Positions 1 to 8,185 of a stretch of DNA of 64,000 nucleotides are shown here, one piece after another; position 1 is the stretch's first letter, and each line of letters starts with the position of its first letter. The stretch is from Nanosynbacter sp. (GTDB lineage Bacteria > Patescibacteriota > Saccharimonadia > Saccharimonadales > Saccharimonadaceae). The translations under genes and the position numbers were made by a program. The notes below the pieces were generated by a model. It had not been told where the DNA came from and did not search any database. It worked only from the letters and a program-made list of their open reading frames with translations. The stretch lies in contig JABZKD010000001.1 of the NCBI GenBank assembly GCA_015257455.1, positions 79,106 through 143,105 on the forward strand. Reading direction: 5' to 3'.

Positions 1-402
1 GCTAAAATGGATCTGGAGCATCTCAAAATTTCTGAAAACAACATCACCCTCACCGCGACTGACTATCTAAAACTTGTTAAGTTTATTTATAATTCCGAAA
101 ATCTTAAGTCTGAAAACTGGGATAAATTCTTCGCGCATTTTCTCATCACCGGCGATCATTTTGCTCTTATTTCCGGCATTAATAAAGCCACTATCTTCGA
201 TTACGCTTCCGCCAAATTAAAAACCGAAACCGTGGCAAACACTCTCCCGTATTTTAGTGAAGCCTCCATTCTCGAATTCAAAGATTTACCAAAATATGAA
301 GACCGTAAGTATATCGTCATTTCACTTAATCAAAATTTTAACCCAACTAAACTTAATTCGCTCGGCCGCAATCTCGAAGAACGCGTCCTTAATGAACGCT
401 AA
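1..402 (+). CDS. Hypothetical protein, 5' end probably outside the window
   Basis: The reading frame is open from the first base (GCT AAA precede an ATG at 7), so the true start probably lies upstream and this is a C-terminal part of at least 131 residues. The visible sequence is soluble, rich in Asn, Lys and Leu, and has no membrane segment or metal-binding motif. I do not recognise a family. It ends with TAA at 402 and is followed by a strong bidirectional terminator that it shares with the convergent ppa gene. If ATG 7 were the real start there would be no visible Shine-Dalgarno sequence in front of it. Confidence 0.6.
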   Translation, partial: AKMDLEHLKISENNITLTATDYLKLVKFIYNSENLKSENWDKFFAHFLITGDHFALISGINKATIFDYASAKLKTETVANTLPYFSEASILEFKDLPKYEDRKYIVISLNQNFNPTKLNSLGRNLEERVLNER

Positions 403-490
403 ATAATTATTCTAAAAAGATTACACCAGTCAAATATTTATAATCTTATTGACTTAACTAAATCCAACCTCTTACATTAACCTTTAAATA

Positions 491-520
491 AAAATAAATC
501 CCCGCAGGGATTTATTTTTT
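491..520. terminator. Bidirectional intrinsic terminator between the first gene and ppa
   Basis: A 12-bp perfect stem (491-502 with 507-518) has a CGCA loop, and is A-rich on the left and T-rich on the right. It can therefore end transcription from both convergent genes. Confidence 0.85.
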
Positions 521-531
521 ACTAAGATTAA

Positions 532-1065
532 TTAAGCTTGAGCGTTCCAGCGAGCAATTGCTTCTTTTACGACTTCCTTAGCTTCCTCAGCACCGAAGAA
601 ACCTTTCACCTCAGTAGTGCCAGGCTTCTTCAAATCTTTGTAATGGTTGAAGTGGAATTCGATTTGGCGGATTAATTGCTTTGGCAAATCTTCCAAAGTT
701 TGGTACTTATCACCGTTATTACGGTCGTCTTCTGGTACACAGATAATCTTGTCATCAACTTCATCAGAGTCAACAAACTTCATCACACCAAGGATACGAG
801 CCTTCATGTAAATACCGGTGGTCAGAGGCTGATCAGTGATCATCAAAACATCGAGTTCATCACCATCCTCATCGAGAGTTTGAGGGATAAAACCATAATT
901 ACAAGGCTTTGCAAATGCCATTGGTTCGACACGGTCAAGCATAAAGCAAGCATTTTTGCGGTCCCATTCAATTTTGTGGTTAGAACCAGTAGGAATTTCG
1001 ATCACTACATTGAGTTCACCATTTTCGTAGTCACCTGGGGTCAAGATTTTGTTAAAATCAGCCAT
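532..1065 (-). CDS. ppa: Inorganic pyrophosphatase (family I)
   Basis: This soluble cytoplasmic enzyme hydrolyses pyrophosphate to phosphate and pulls DNA, RNA and aminoacyl-tRNA synthesis forward. At 177 residues it matches the usual prokaryotic family I length. The metal-binding signature DGDELDV is at residues 67-73 (family pattern D-x-D-[PE]-x-D); the less common Glu variant is present at the fourth position. The start is fixed by an AGGAG element a few bases upstream. It is transcribed alone, divergently from rarA across a 58-bp gap and convergently with the first gene. I see no oddities. Confidence 0.95.
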   Translation of the reverse strand: MADFNKILTPGDYENGELNVVIEIPTGSNHKIEWDRKNACFMLDRVEPMAFAKPCNYGFIPQTLDEDGDELDVLMITDQPLTTGIYMKARILGVMKFVDSDEVDDKIICVPEDDRNNGDKYQTLEDLPKQLIRQIEFHFNHYKDLKKPGTTEVKGFFGAEEAKEVVKEAIARWNAQA

Positions 1066-1108
1066 ATTTCTCCTTTATTTTTTCTTATTATACCATTTTT
1101 TCTCTCTG

Positions 1109-1117
1109 TGCTAAACT
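1109..1117 (+). promoter_or_regulatory. Extended -10 promoter of rarA, predicted leaderless
   Basis: TGC TAAACT, with the hexamer at 1112-1117, lies exactly 6 nt before the ATG at 1124. There is no Shine-Dalgarno sequence. The transcript should begin at or next to the start codon. Confidence 0.6.
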
Positions 1118-1123
1118 AAAACT

Positions 1124-2323
1124 ATGGAATTCAATGATTTAAGAAAACCTCTTGCCGAACGCATGCGACCTCAAAGCCTCGATGAAGTTTTTGGTCAAAA
1201 AACTATTATTGGTAAGGGTAAAATTCTCACTGAATTAATTAAATCAAAAGAACCCACTAACCTAATTTTCTGGGGACCTCCCGGCACCGGCAAAACCACT
1301 CTAGCTCGCATTATCGCCAAGGAACTTGACGCCGATTTCGTCGAACTTTCTGCCGTCACTGCTCATAAATCCGACGTCGAGCAAGTGGTCGAACGTGCCA
1401 AACAAAACTGGAATCTTAAAGTCCGCACCTTGCTTTTTATTGACGAGATTCATCGTTTTAATAAAGCTCAACAAGACGCTTTTTTACCTCATGTCGAATC
1501 TGGCCTCATCACTCTGATTGGCGCCACTACAGAAAATCCGAGTTTTGAAGTCATCCCCGCTCTCATTTCACGTAGTCGCGTAGTAATTTTATCTACCTTA
1601 AAAGATTCCGACATCAAAGACATTCTGCTCCGTGCCATCGAGAGGGAATATCCGAAAGCCAAAATCGACCCCGAAGTTATCGATTTTCTCACTCACCTCA
1701 GCCACGGCGACGCGCGTTCGGCTCTGGGTGATCTCGAGCTCTGCCTCTCACTTAAAAATAAACTCACTCTCGATTTTGTCACTAAAACTTTAAATAATAA
1801 GGTTAATTATTTTGATAAATCCGGTGATCGTCACTACGACACCATTTCTGCCTTCATCAAATCCATGCGCGGCAGCGACGTCGACGCTACACTTTATTAT
1901 CTAGCCCGCATGCTGGAAGGTGGAGAGGATCCTAAATTCATCGCTCGTCGTATGGTGATTTTTGCTTCCGAAGATATCGGACTCGCCGGCAACGGCGCCC
2001 TCACGCTCGCCGAATCGGCTTTTTCTGCTATCGAAAAGGTTGGTATGCCAGAAGGAGGAATTATCCTGTCTCATGTCGCCATTGCCCTCGCCAAATCTAA
2101 AAAAGATCGTTCTAGTTATGACGCTTGGGGCCGCGCTAAGGCTCTGGCCAAAAGCACCAGTCATCTACCCATCCCGCTTGAGATTCGCAATCCCGAAACT
2201 AAACTGATGAAAAACCTGGGCTACGGCAAGGATTATAAATGGGAAGCCAATTTTCATCACCAAAAAAGCTACTTACCCGAAGAAATCAAAGACCAAAAAC
2301 TTTATTTTCCACCCAAGAACTAA
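1124..2323 (+). CDS. rarA: Replication-associated recombination protein RarA/MgsA (AAA+ ATPase)
   Basis: RarA is a clamp-loader-like AAA+ ATPase that acts at stalled replication forks. The 399-residue length is close to the family norm. Walker A GPPGTGKT is at residues 51-58 and Walker B with DEIH at 107-110. A sensor region containing SRSR follows, and the C-terminal half is the helical MgsA oligomerisation domain. It is a single-gene unit divergent from ppa. The ATG has no ribosome-binding site and sits 6 nt after a -10 hexamer, so the mRNA is probably leaderless. RuvB is the nearest alternative, but the C-terminal domain and N-terminal LAERMRP segment point to RarA. Confidence 0.95.
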   Translation: MEFNDLRKPLAERMRPQSLDEVFGQKTIIGKGKILTELIKSKEPTNLIFWGPPGTGKTTLARIIAKELDADFVELSAVTAHKSDVEQVVERAKQNWNLKVRTLLFIDEIHRFNKAQQDAFLPHVESGLITLIGATTENPSFEVIPALISRSRVVILSTLKDSDIKDILLRAIEREYPKAKIDPEVIDFLTHLSHGDARSALGDLELCLSLKNKLTLDFVTKTLNNKVNYFDKSGDRHYDTISAFIKSMRGSDVDATLYYLARMLEGGEDPKFIARRMVIFASEDIGLAGNGALTLAESAFSAIEKVGMPEGGIILSHVAIALAKSKKDRSSYDAWGRAKALAKSTSHLPIPLEIRNPETKLMKNLGYGKDYKWEANFHHQKSYLPEEIKDQKLYFPPKN

Positions 2324-2380
2324 TTAAAAACACCATAAAAACTTTTAAAAATCGATATTTTAAATTTATTTTGAATTTAG

Positions 2381-2386
2381 TAAAAT
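2381..2386 (+). promoter_or_regulatory. -10 element of the first BspA-like gene, predicted leaderless
   Basis: TAAAAT is followed by 6 nt and then the ATG at 2393. No Shine-Dalgarno sequence is present. The upstream flank is very AT-rich. Confidence 0.5.
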
Positions 2387-2392
2387 AAACAT

Positions 2393-4954
2393 ATGCCAAA
2401 TAATCACACATTTGCGACTAAAAAAGTCGCTAAGTCTCTTATTTTAGGGGTTAAATTATTTTCCATACGCCAACTTTTCTTTTCTTTATTGATATTATCT
2501 AGCTTACTTACACTTAATTTTATTCGGTATTCCTTTTTTGAGACACCAAAAACCATAGCAGAAAGTAGCACTCCAACAAGCGCCGACAATCCAACTCTTT
2601 CTCTCACTATCGATGGATCTAGTCAGATTAATTACAGCGACAGTTCGATTACTGAAAAATCAGCCACGACCAATATTAAAGTTAAAACCGACAATGAAAC
2701 TGGTTACGTAGTAAATTTTTCCAATCAAGCCGCCGATACTACACTCTATAATTCAGACACCTCCAGTAATTCCAAGATCACTTCTATCATAAGTGATACT
2801 ACCACCCTTCCATCAAACACTTACGGTTGGTCACTAGATAATACTACTTTTCAGCCAATTCCAGCAATTACACAGCCAAAAGATATTATTAAAACCGAAG
2901 AGCCAACTAACACAACAGGCGAAACACACGAACTTCATATAAAAACTAAAATTAATAATACCCTCGATGCTGGCACCTACAGTACCAATCTTACTTTTTC
3001 TGTTATCACGAATAACGCTCCAACCCGTGCCGAATTTATGGCTAATTTCAGTTCCGCACTCAAACAGTATCGTACAGTAAATAATGTTTTAATTTTACCA
3101 ACTTCATTTAAGCGTTCTCAAAGTGCCCCAAATATATCTATCCCATTTTTTACCGCATCAAGCCCAACTTCTATTAGTGAAATCAAAGTTTGGATCGACC
3201 AAGCATCAAAAACATGCTATTGGTATACAGCAGCCGATATTGCAAATTTTAATTCTGACTCCGCGGGATTTTTTGGCTTAAATGAAAATTTTACCGAACT
3301 CACCGATCTTAGCCTTAAAAATCTAGATGCTAAAAATATTACTTTAGCTAACGATATGTTTTCTTCCACCAAGATTACTAATCTAGACTTATCAAAATTT
3401 AAAGCCAAAAATCTTACCAACATGAAACGTATGTTTGCAAATAACCAAAAAATCGAAAGCCTTGACCTTTCAAAATTCGGAACAAGTAACGTTACTGATA
3501 TGTCTGAACTTTTTGACGGCAACGAATCTCTCACTAAATTAAATATAGAAAACTTTGACACCCAAAATGTCACAACCATGAAAGCCATGTTCAGAAAAGT
3601 TGCCGTCAATCCTCTTAGATTAAGTCATTTTAAAACCAGTAAAGTTAACGATATGTCATACATGTTTCAAGGAGCAAAAACCTCTTTTATTACCGTATAT
3701 AATTTCGACACCAGCAATGTACGAAATATGACTCACATGTTTGAAAACATGCCTAATCTTGATTATCTGGTAACCGCCTGCTTCGATACTAGCAATGTGA
3801 CCGATATGTCATATATGTATGCCAATCTGCCAACTATGCAGATGCTAGCCTATGGCCCAGGGGAATTATATGATTACAATACAGGAGGTTTTATTAATAA
3901 AACCCAAAATGCCACAAACCTAAGTCATATGTTCTACAATATACCTAATCTTAAACATATAGAAACCGGTTTTGGACTTCGCGCCATCCAAGAACCTAGA
4001 AGATTATTGCCAACCCATTGTCAAGATAGATTGAATAGAAGTCAAAAAAGTGGTCAAATTGCAATGAACACCACAAATGCATTAGACATGTCATATATGT
4101 TTAGCTCTATGCCGAAATTAGAATATTTACAGATTGATTTTAATACATTCAATACTTCGAACGTTACCAACATGTCGCACATGTTTAGTAATCTTAATAG
4201 TTTAACTTGCTTCAGTGACTACGGTGGTGGATGTAATGATTTTAGTTATGAAAACCCAAATAGTTACGAAGAAGATCAAATAAAAAATCACAATTTTGCC
4301 AATATGGACACCTCCAATGTAACCAACATGGAGTCCATGTTTGAGAATCTAGAATCATATAATTTTATACAAGAACTCCATTACCCGGAATTTCAGAATT
4401 ATAATTTAATTGGAACAGAAAATTTTAGAAAAGGAAAAATCGAAAATCTAATTAAATTCGAATACAGTATGCGAAATGTAACAAATGCACGACGTATGTT
4501 CGCAAATACCTACAAGAATCAGGCCCTTGATATTACTGGATTAGAAAGAATTGGAATGGCGGGGCATTTGGATATTACTGAAATGTTTGCTATGGACGAA
4601 GCTAATCGTAGTGAATTACTGACCATTTTTGGCGTGTCTGACCATTGTAGTGGAGACACACATACCGGTTGGACTGCTTATACTTATAAAGTAAATTTCA
4701 ATACTCCAAACATTACTGGGACAAATGTATTTAAAAACACCGAAAAGTTATTTGGCGCATTTCCTCTACCAAATGATACTATTGGAAACCTATCAGATAC
4801 ATCTAAATATTCTAGTTACGATATAAATCATTTCAGCAGCTCCAATGCGAACGATGCAAGTTTTGCTTCACCTTTTGACTCCACGCATACACACATACGA
4901 GAAATCGGTTACTTCTCTGGCATAAAAGATACCTCTAATAGTGTTTGTAACTAA
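2393..4954 (+). CDS. BspA-like leucine-rich-repeat surface protein (DUF285)
   Basis: Predicted secreted or membrane-anchored adhesin-type protein of 853 residues. A cationic N-terminus and one hydrophobic segment (about residues 24-47) look like a signal peptide or anchor. Next comes a Ser/Thr-rich beta-type domain (about 50-215), then many DUF285 repeats of about 25-26 residues from about 300 onward, recognisable by NVTDM and MF landmarks (for example TSNVTDMSYM). The repeats are less regular in the second half, with long insertions. There is no LPXTG motif or C-terminal membrane anchor. The family mediates attachment and protein binding in oral bacteria and protists; binding to the host bacterium is inference. 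It is distantly related to the tandem pair at 14.5-20.3 kb. Confidence 0.85.
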   Translation: MPNNHTFATKKVAKSLILGVKLFSIRQLFFSLLILSSLLTLNFIRYSFFETPKTIAESSTPTSADNPTLSLTIDGSSQINYSDSSITEKSATTNIKVKTDNETGYVVNFSNQAADTTLYNSDTSSNSKITSIISDTTTLPSNTYGWSLDNTTFQPIPAITQPKDIIKTEEPTNTTGETHELHIKTKINNTLDAGTYSTNLTFSVITNNAPTRAEFMANFSSALKQYRTVNNVLILPTSFKRSQSAPNISIPFFTASSPTSISEIKVWIDQASKTCYWYTAADIANFNSDSAGFFGLNENFTELTDLSLKNLDAKNITLANDMFSSTKITNLDLSKFKAKNLTNMKRMFANNQKIESLDLSKFGTSNVTDMSELFDGNESLTKLNIENFDTQNVTTMKAMFRKVAVNPLRLSHFKTSKVNDMSYMFQGAKTSFITVYNFDTSNVRNMTHMFENMPNLDYLVTACFDTSNVTDMSYMYANLPTMQMLAYGPGELYDYNTGGFINKTQNATNLSHMFYNIPNLKHIETGFGLRAIQEPRRLLPTHCQDRLNRSQKSGQIAMNTTNALDMSYMFSSMPKLEYLQIDFNTFNTSNVTNMSHMFSNLNSLTCFSDYGGGCNDFSYENPNSYEEDQIKNHNFANMDTSNVTNMESMFENLESYNFIQELHYPEFQNYNLIGTENFRKGKIENLIKFEYSMRNVTNARRMFANTYKNQALDITGLERIGMAGHLDITEMFAMDEANRSELLTIFGVSDHCSGDTHTGWTAYTYKVNFNTPNITGTNVFKNTEKLFGAFPLPNDTIGNLSDTSKYSSYDINHFSSSNANDASFASPFDSTHTHIREIGYFSGIKDTSNSVCN

Positions 4955-4990
4955 AACTCATTAACTTCAGTTGCCAAATCCTCTCTTTTA

Positions 4991-4999
4991 TGCTTTAAT
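4991..4999 (+). promoter_or_regulatory. Extended -10 promoter of the gene at 5054
   Basis: TGC TTTAAT is followed by a leader of about 50 nt ending in the strong Shine-Dalgarno AAGGAGGG (5041-5048). Confidence 0.5.
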
Positions 5000-5053
5000 A
5001 TAAACACTTTAGTACCTTAACAGGAAAATCGTATTGTAAAAAGGAGGGTTACC

Positions 5054-5584
5054 ATGGAAGGTTTCTTAGACAAACGCAAATTAGAAAATGAAGCTAGTTT
5101 CAAAGAAGTTTTACACGTTTTAGACGAAGCCTACAATCTTTTCAGCCTACGATTTTGTTGGTCCGATATGATCGAAACTACCAACACTGAGACCAGAAGA
5201 AAAGATTACGACGAACTACAAAACACCACCGATTTCGATCGTAGATTACGTCTCTGGTATCAGGACAAAAATTCTGCACCGCTCGAAGTGCCCAAGGAGA
5301 TTCATGCTACTATTTCTGTCGACCGCATTACTAGTGTAATGCCAAGATGTGCCAAGCAACATGCTAGACACTATCGTAATGATCACATTAAATTTCGCAC
5401 TTTTCAGTTTAGTGTCAAATCACTTCGGCGTCTATCTAAGGAGGAAACTCGCAAAATCTATAATGAGTATAGTCTTCCTACTGACCTCTGGGATGCTATT
5501 AGTAAAGGCGATGTCTATGTTATTACTACCACCAGTGGCGAAGAACTAAATCTGGTTCATCGCACTACCGACCAAAAGGCCTAA
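5054..5584 (+). CDS. Hypothetical soluble protein, 176 residues
   Basis: I do not recognise this protein. It has no signal peptide or membrane segment. The middle is basic and aromatic (about residues 60-130, including RRLRLWYQDK), and the C-terminus looks like a beta-strand plus VYVITTTSG. The start is secure: a near-perfect Shine-Dalgarno AAGGAGGG lies 5 nt upstream. It forms its own transcription unit with an extended -10 promoter and a strong terminator, and the ribosome-binding site suggests efficient translation. Base composition matches the neighbours. It resembles in layout, though not in sequence, the orphan genes at 11.9 and 54.2 kb. Confidence 0.7.
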   Translation: MEGFLDKRKLENEASFKEVLHVLDEAYNLFSLRFCWSDMIETTNTETRRKDYDELQNTTDFDRRLRLWYQDKNSAPLEVPKEIHATISVDRITSVMPRCAKQHARHYRNDHIKFRTFQFSVKSLRRLSKEETRKIYNEYSLPTDLWDAISKGDVYVITTTSGEELNLVHRTTDQKA

Positions 5585-5613
5585 TGCCGCCGAAAAACGC
5601 AACACAATTTTTC

Positions 5614-5638
5614 ACCCCCGGATTCGGGGGTCTTTTTT
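5614..5638 (+). terminator. Intrinsic terminator after the 5054 gene
   Basis: The stem ACCCCCG/CGGGGGT has a GATT loop and is followed by a T-run. A second copy of the T-run with the following TATCCTA occurs at about 5653-5664 (see findings). Confidence 0.85.
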
Positions 5639-5689
5639 ATCCTAAGTGGGGCCTTTTTATCCTAGGTCATTTACAAAAACCTCTTTACA

Positions 5690-5744
5690 TGCTACAATCT
5701 ACTTGACAGTCTGGTTATCAGACTATTTTTTATGGAAGGAGTAT
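5690..5744 (+). promoter_or_regulatory. secE promoter with a terminator-like hairpin in the leader
   Basis: The extended -10 TGC TACAAT spans 5690-5698. It is followed within the short leader by a hairpin AGTCTG-gttat-CAGACT (5709-5725) and ATTTTTT. A ribosome-binding site GGAAGGAG (5734-5741) precedes the ATG at 5745. The hairpin plus T-run resembles a small intrinsic terminator placed between promoter and gene. Confidence 0.5.
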
Positions 5745-6221
5745 ATGGCGCACATCACCCGCATCAAAGCAGGTCAATCTGGGTCAAAAAATTCAGATCA
5801 AACCACCAAAGCTTCTGGCAAAAATCCAGAACCTAAAAAACCGATTCAAGACAACGCCGAAATCCGCGCGGATATCACAGAATCAACAACCAACGACAAA
5901 AAGTCCCTTAAAAACGCAAAAAAACTCGCCAAATTAGAGAAAAAAGCTGAAAAAATCGCCGCCAAAAAGGCCAAAAAAACCTCCGGTGAAAAGTCCAAGA
6001 ACCCACTCATTCGTTTCTTACTCTTCATCACCACTCCAATTCGCTCTTTTTTCCGCTATCTCGCCGAATCCTGGCAAGAACTCAAGCAAGTGCGTTGGCC
6101 AAATCGTAAAATGACCTGGAAGCTTGTCTTCGCTGTTATTTTATACACCGTCATCTTTGCCGCTTTTATTATGGTACTTGACGCATTATTCACATTATTG
6201 TTTAATAGTTTATTGAAATAG
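5745..6221 (+). CDS. secE: Preprotein translocase subunit SecE with long basic N-terminal extension
   Basis: SecE clamps SecY in the plasma-membrane Sec channel. I place the start at ATG 5745, just after GGAAGGAG, giving 158 residues; a longer frame upstream has no ribosome-binding site. The last 55 residues hold the family core: an amphipathic helix (SWQELKQVRWP, followed by NRK) and one membrane span. The first 90 or so residues are a Lys/Ala/Ser-rich, probably disordered extension far longer than in typical single-span SecE (about 60-70 residues). It is followed by nusG 21 bp downstream, the classic secE-nusG pair, but rplK-rplA are displaced 6 kb away by the arginine operon. Confidence 0.92.
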   Translation: MAHITRIKAGQSGSKNSDQTTKASGKNPEPKKPIQDNAEIRADITESTTNDKKSLKNAKKLAKLEKKAEKIAAKKAKKTSGEKSKNPLIRFLLFITTPIRSFFRYLAESWQELKQVRWPNRKMTWKLVFAVILYTVIFAAFIMVLDALFTLLFNSLLK

Positions 6222-6242
6222 GAAAGAGAAAAAGGAAATCAC

Positions 6243-6791
6243 ATGGCAGTAAACCGTTATGACGACACCCTCCAATGGTACACCGTAAGCACCTACAGTG
6301 GCTACGAAGATAAGGTCGCCGAATCCATCAAACAACGTCTCGATAGTGCTGAATTCGAAGGCAAAATCCTCGATGCTATCGTACCGAAAGAAAAACAAAT
6401 CGAAATTAAAAACGGCAAGCGTAAAATCGTCGACCGTAAAATCTTCCAAGGCTACGTCCTTGTCCAAATGCGCCTCTCTGATGAAACTTGGTACATCATC
6501 CGCAACACCCCAGGTGTCACCGGCTTCGTCGGTACTGGTACTCAGCCAACCCCAGTTTCCGAAAAGGAAATTAATAAAATCAAGAAGCGTATGGGTGTGG
6601 AAGATCCAAAATACTCTGTTAATTACGCGCTTAACGAAGTTATCGCCATCACCGACGGTCCATTTAAGGGCTTCGAGGGTACCATCGCCGAAATCGACTC
6701 CAGCAAAGGTAAGCTCCGTGTCATGGTCTCCATGTTTGGTCGCGAAACGCCAGTCGAACTTGACGCCCTTCAAGTTAAAAAAATTGACTAA
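6243..6791 (+). CDS. nusG: Transcription termination/antitermination protein NusG
   Basis: NusG binds RNA polymerase and couples it to Rho or to ribosomal protein S10. The 182-residue length is normal. The N-terminal NGN domain contains WYTVSTYSGYE and the GYVLVQM segment, and the C-terminal KOW domain has GPFKGFEGTI followed by a strand-rich end. The start is ATG 6243, preceded by AAAAAGGA. It is co-transcribed with secE and closed by a terminator. I see nothing unusual. Confidence 0.97.
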   Translation: MAVNRYDDTLQWYTVSTYSGYEDKVAESIKQRLDSAEFEGKILDAIVPKEKQIEIKNGKRKIVDRKIFQGYVLVQMRLSDETWYIIRNTPGVTGFVGTGTQPTPVSEKEINKIKKRMGVEDPKYSVNYALNEVIAITDGPFKGFEGTIAEIDSSKGKLRVMVSMFGRETPVELDALQVKKID

Positions 6792-6814
6792 TTCCATAAA
6801 AATTTCTTTAATCC

Positions 6815-6846
6815 AAAATCAGATCTCGCTCCGGGGTCTGATTTTT
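6815..6846 (+). terminator. Terminator of secE-nusG
   Basis: The stem AAAATCAGATC pairs with GGTCTGATTTT (one G-U pair), and T residues follow. Confidence 0.8.
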
Positions 6847-6908
6847 GTTAATCCGAATTTATTATCAAGGCCGTTTTATTATCAAGACTGATTTATTTTA
6901 ATTGCTTA

Positions 6909-6917
6909 TGCTATAAT
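6909..6917 (+). promoter_or_regulatory. Promoter of the arginine deiminase operon
   Basis: The extended -10 TGC TATAAT is a perfect hexamer. The leader of about 26 nt contains ACGGAGA ahead of ATG 6950. I see no clear -35 and no obvious ArgR-type operator. Confidence 0.65.
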
Positions 6918-6949
6918 CAGCTTATAGAAATTTTTAAACGGAGAATCTA

Positions 6950-8185
6950 ATGGAACCACAAATCCAAGTTAATTCGGAAATTGGTCGCCTCAAAACCGTG
7001 CTTCTTCACCGTCCAGGCGAAGAACTCGAGGCTCTCACTCCCGAATATATGAGCCGTATGCTTTTCGACGACGTGCCATACCTAAAGGTCGCACAAGAAG
7101 AACATGACGCCTTCGCTAACGTCTTGCGTGAAAACGGTGTAGAGGTACTTTACCTCGATCAACTCGCCGCCGAGGCTCTCGCCAATGAAGAAGTGCGTGA
7201 TCGCTTTATCGTCGAAATGGTTCGCGCCTCTAAGCAAGAGGAAACTTTCTCAACTTTTGCCATCGTCAACTACCTCCAGTCGCTTGAACCACTCACTATG
7301 GTACGCAAAGTCATGGCCGGTGTTAAAAAGAGTGAAGTTGAAGATATGGAACCTACCAATAAGCAACTTCACCATTTCATGGTCAATGATTATCCATTTT
7401 ATCTTGATCCAATGCCAAATCTTTATTTCACCCGTGACCCAGCCGCTTCTATCGGTAATGGTCTCACCATTAACAAGATGCACTGGCCAGCCCGTCGTCG
7501 TGAATCACTCTTCATGCAATATATCTTGAAGTATCACCCACGTTTTGCGAACCAAAATATTCCAGTTTGGTACAATCGCAACAATCGCTTCTCCGTCGAA
7601 GGTGGTGATGAATTAGTCTTAAATAAGCACACCGTCGCTATCGGTATTTCCGAGCGTACGGAAGCTGAAGCTATCGAACGCATCGCTTCACGCCTCTTCC
7701 ACGACTCCGAATTTACCCGCGTTCTCGCCATTAAGATTCCGGCCAAGCGCGCCTTCATGCACCTTGATACCGTTTTCACCATGATTGATTACGACAAATT
7801 CTCCGTCCATCCAGAAATCATGACTGCCGGTGGTGAACTCGATATTTATGTCCTAGACAAATCCAACACTCATGTTGGCTACGAAGTTACCCATCGTCGT
7901 GACCTCACTAATGTCTTAGCTGAATCTCTTGGTGTATCAAAAGTTCAACTCATTCAATGTGGCAATGGCGACCCAATCGCAGCCGCTCGCGAGCAATGGA
8001 ATGACGGCTCCAATACCCTCGCCATCGCTCCAGGTGTCGTCATTACCTACGATCGTAACTACGTTACCAATGAAGCCTTACGTAAAGCCGGTCTCAAAGT
8101 TATCGAGGTCGCTGGTAGCGAACTCGGCCGTGGTCGTGGTGGCCCGCGTTGTATGTCAATGCCACTTTTCAGGGAGGAAATCTAA
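6950..8185 (+). CDS. arcA: Arginine deiminase
   Basis: Cytoplasmic enzyme converting arginine to citrulline and ammonia, the first step of the arginine deiminase pathway. The 411-residue length is standard. Visible family features are an N-terminal segment EIGRLKTVLLHRPG, the FTRDP loop, the HLDTVFTM segment with the catalytic His, and the catalytic Cys401 in GGPRCMSMPL. It opens the operon arcA-arcB-antiporter-arcC, which turns arginine into ornithine, ammonia, CO2 and one ATP. Its TAA overlaps the arcB start (TAATG), so translation is coupled. In Saccharibacteria this pathway is known from host-associated lineages. Confidence 0.97.
   Translation: MEPQIQVNSEIGRLKTVLLHRPGEELEALTPEYMSRMLFDDVPYLKVAQEEHDAFANVLRENGVEVLYLDQLAAEALANEEVRDRFIVEMVRASKQEETFSTFAIVNYLQSLEPLTMVRKVMAGVKKSEVEDMEPTNKQLHHFMVNDYPFYLDPMPNLYFTRDPAASIGNGLTINKMHWPARRRESLFMQYILKYHPRFANQNIPVWYNRNNRFSVEGGDELVLNKHTVAIGISERTEAEAIERIASRLFHDSEFTRVLAIKIPAKRAFMHLDTVFTMIDYDKFSVHPEIMTAGGELDIYVLDKSNTHVGYEVTHRRDLTNVLAESLGVSKVQLIQCGNGDPIAAAREQWNDGSNTLAIAPGVVITYDRNYVTNEALRKAGLKVIEVAGSELGRGRGGPRCMSMPLFREEI

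Noticed and set aside
676..1119. 147-residue plus-strand reading frame opposite ppa
   Set aside because: It is fully antisense to a well-supported pyrophosphatase, has no ribosome-binding site and no plausible protein features.
6210..6797. 195-residue minus-strand frame opposite nusG
   Set aside because: Antisense to nusG over its full length; composition is that of a shadow frame.
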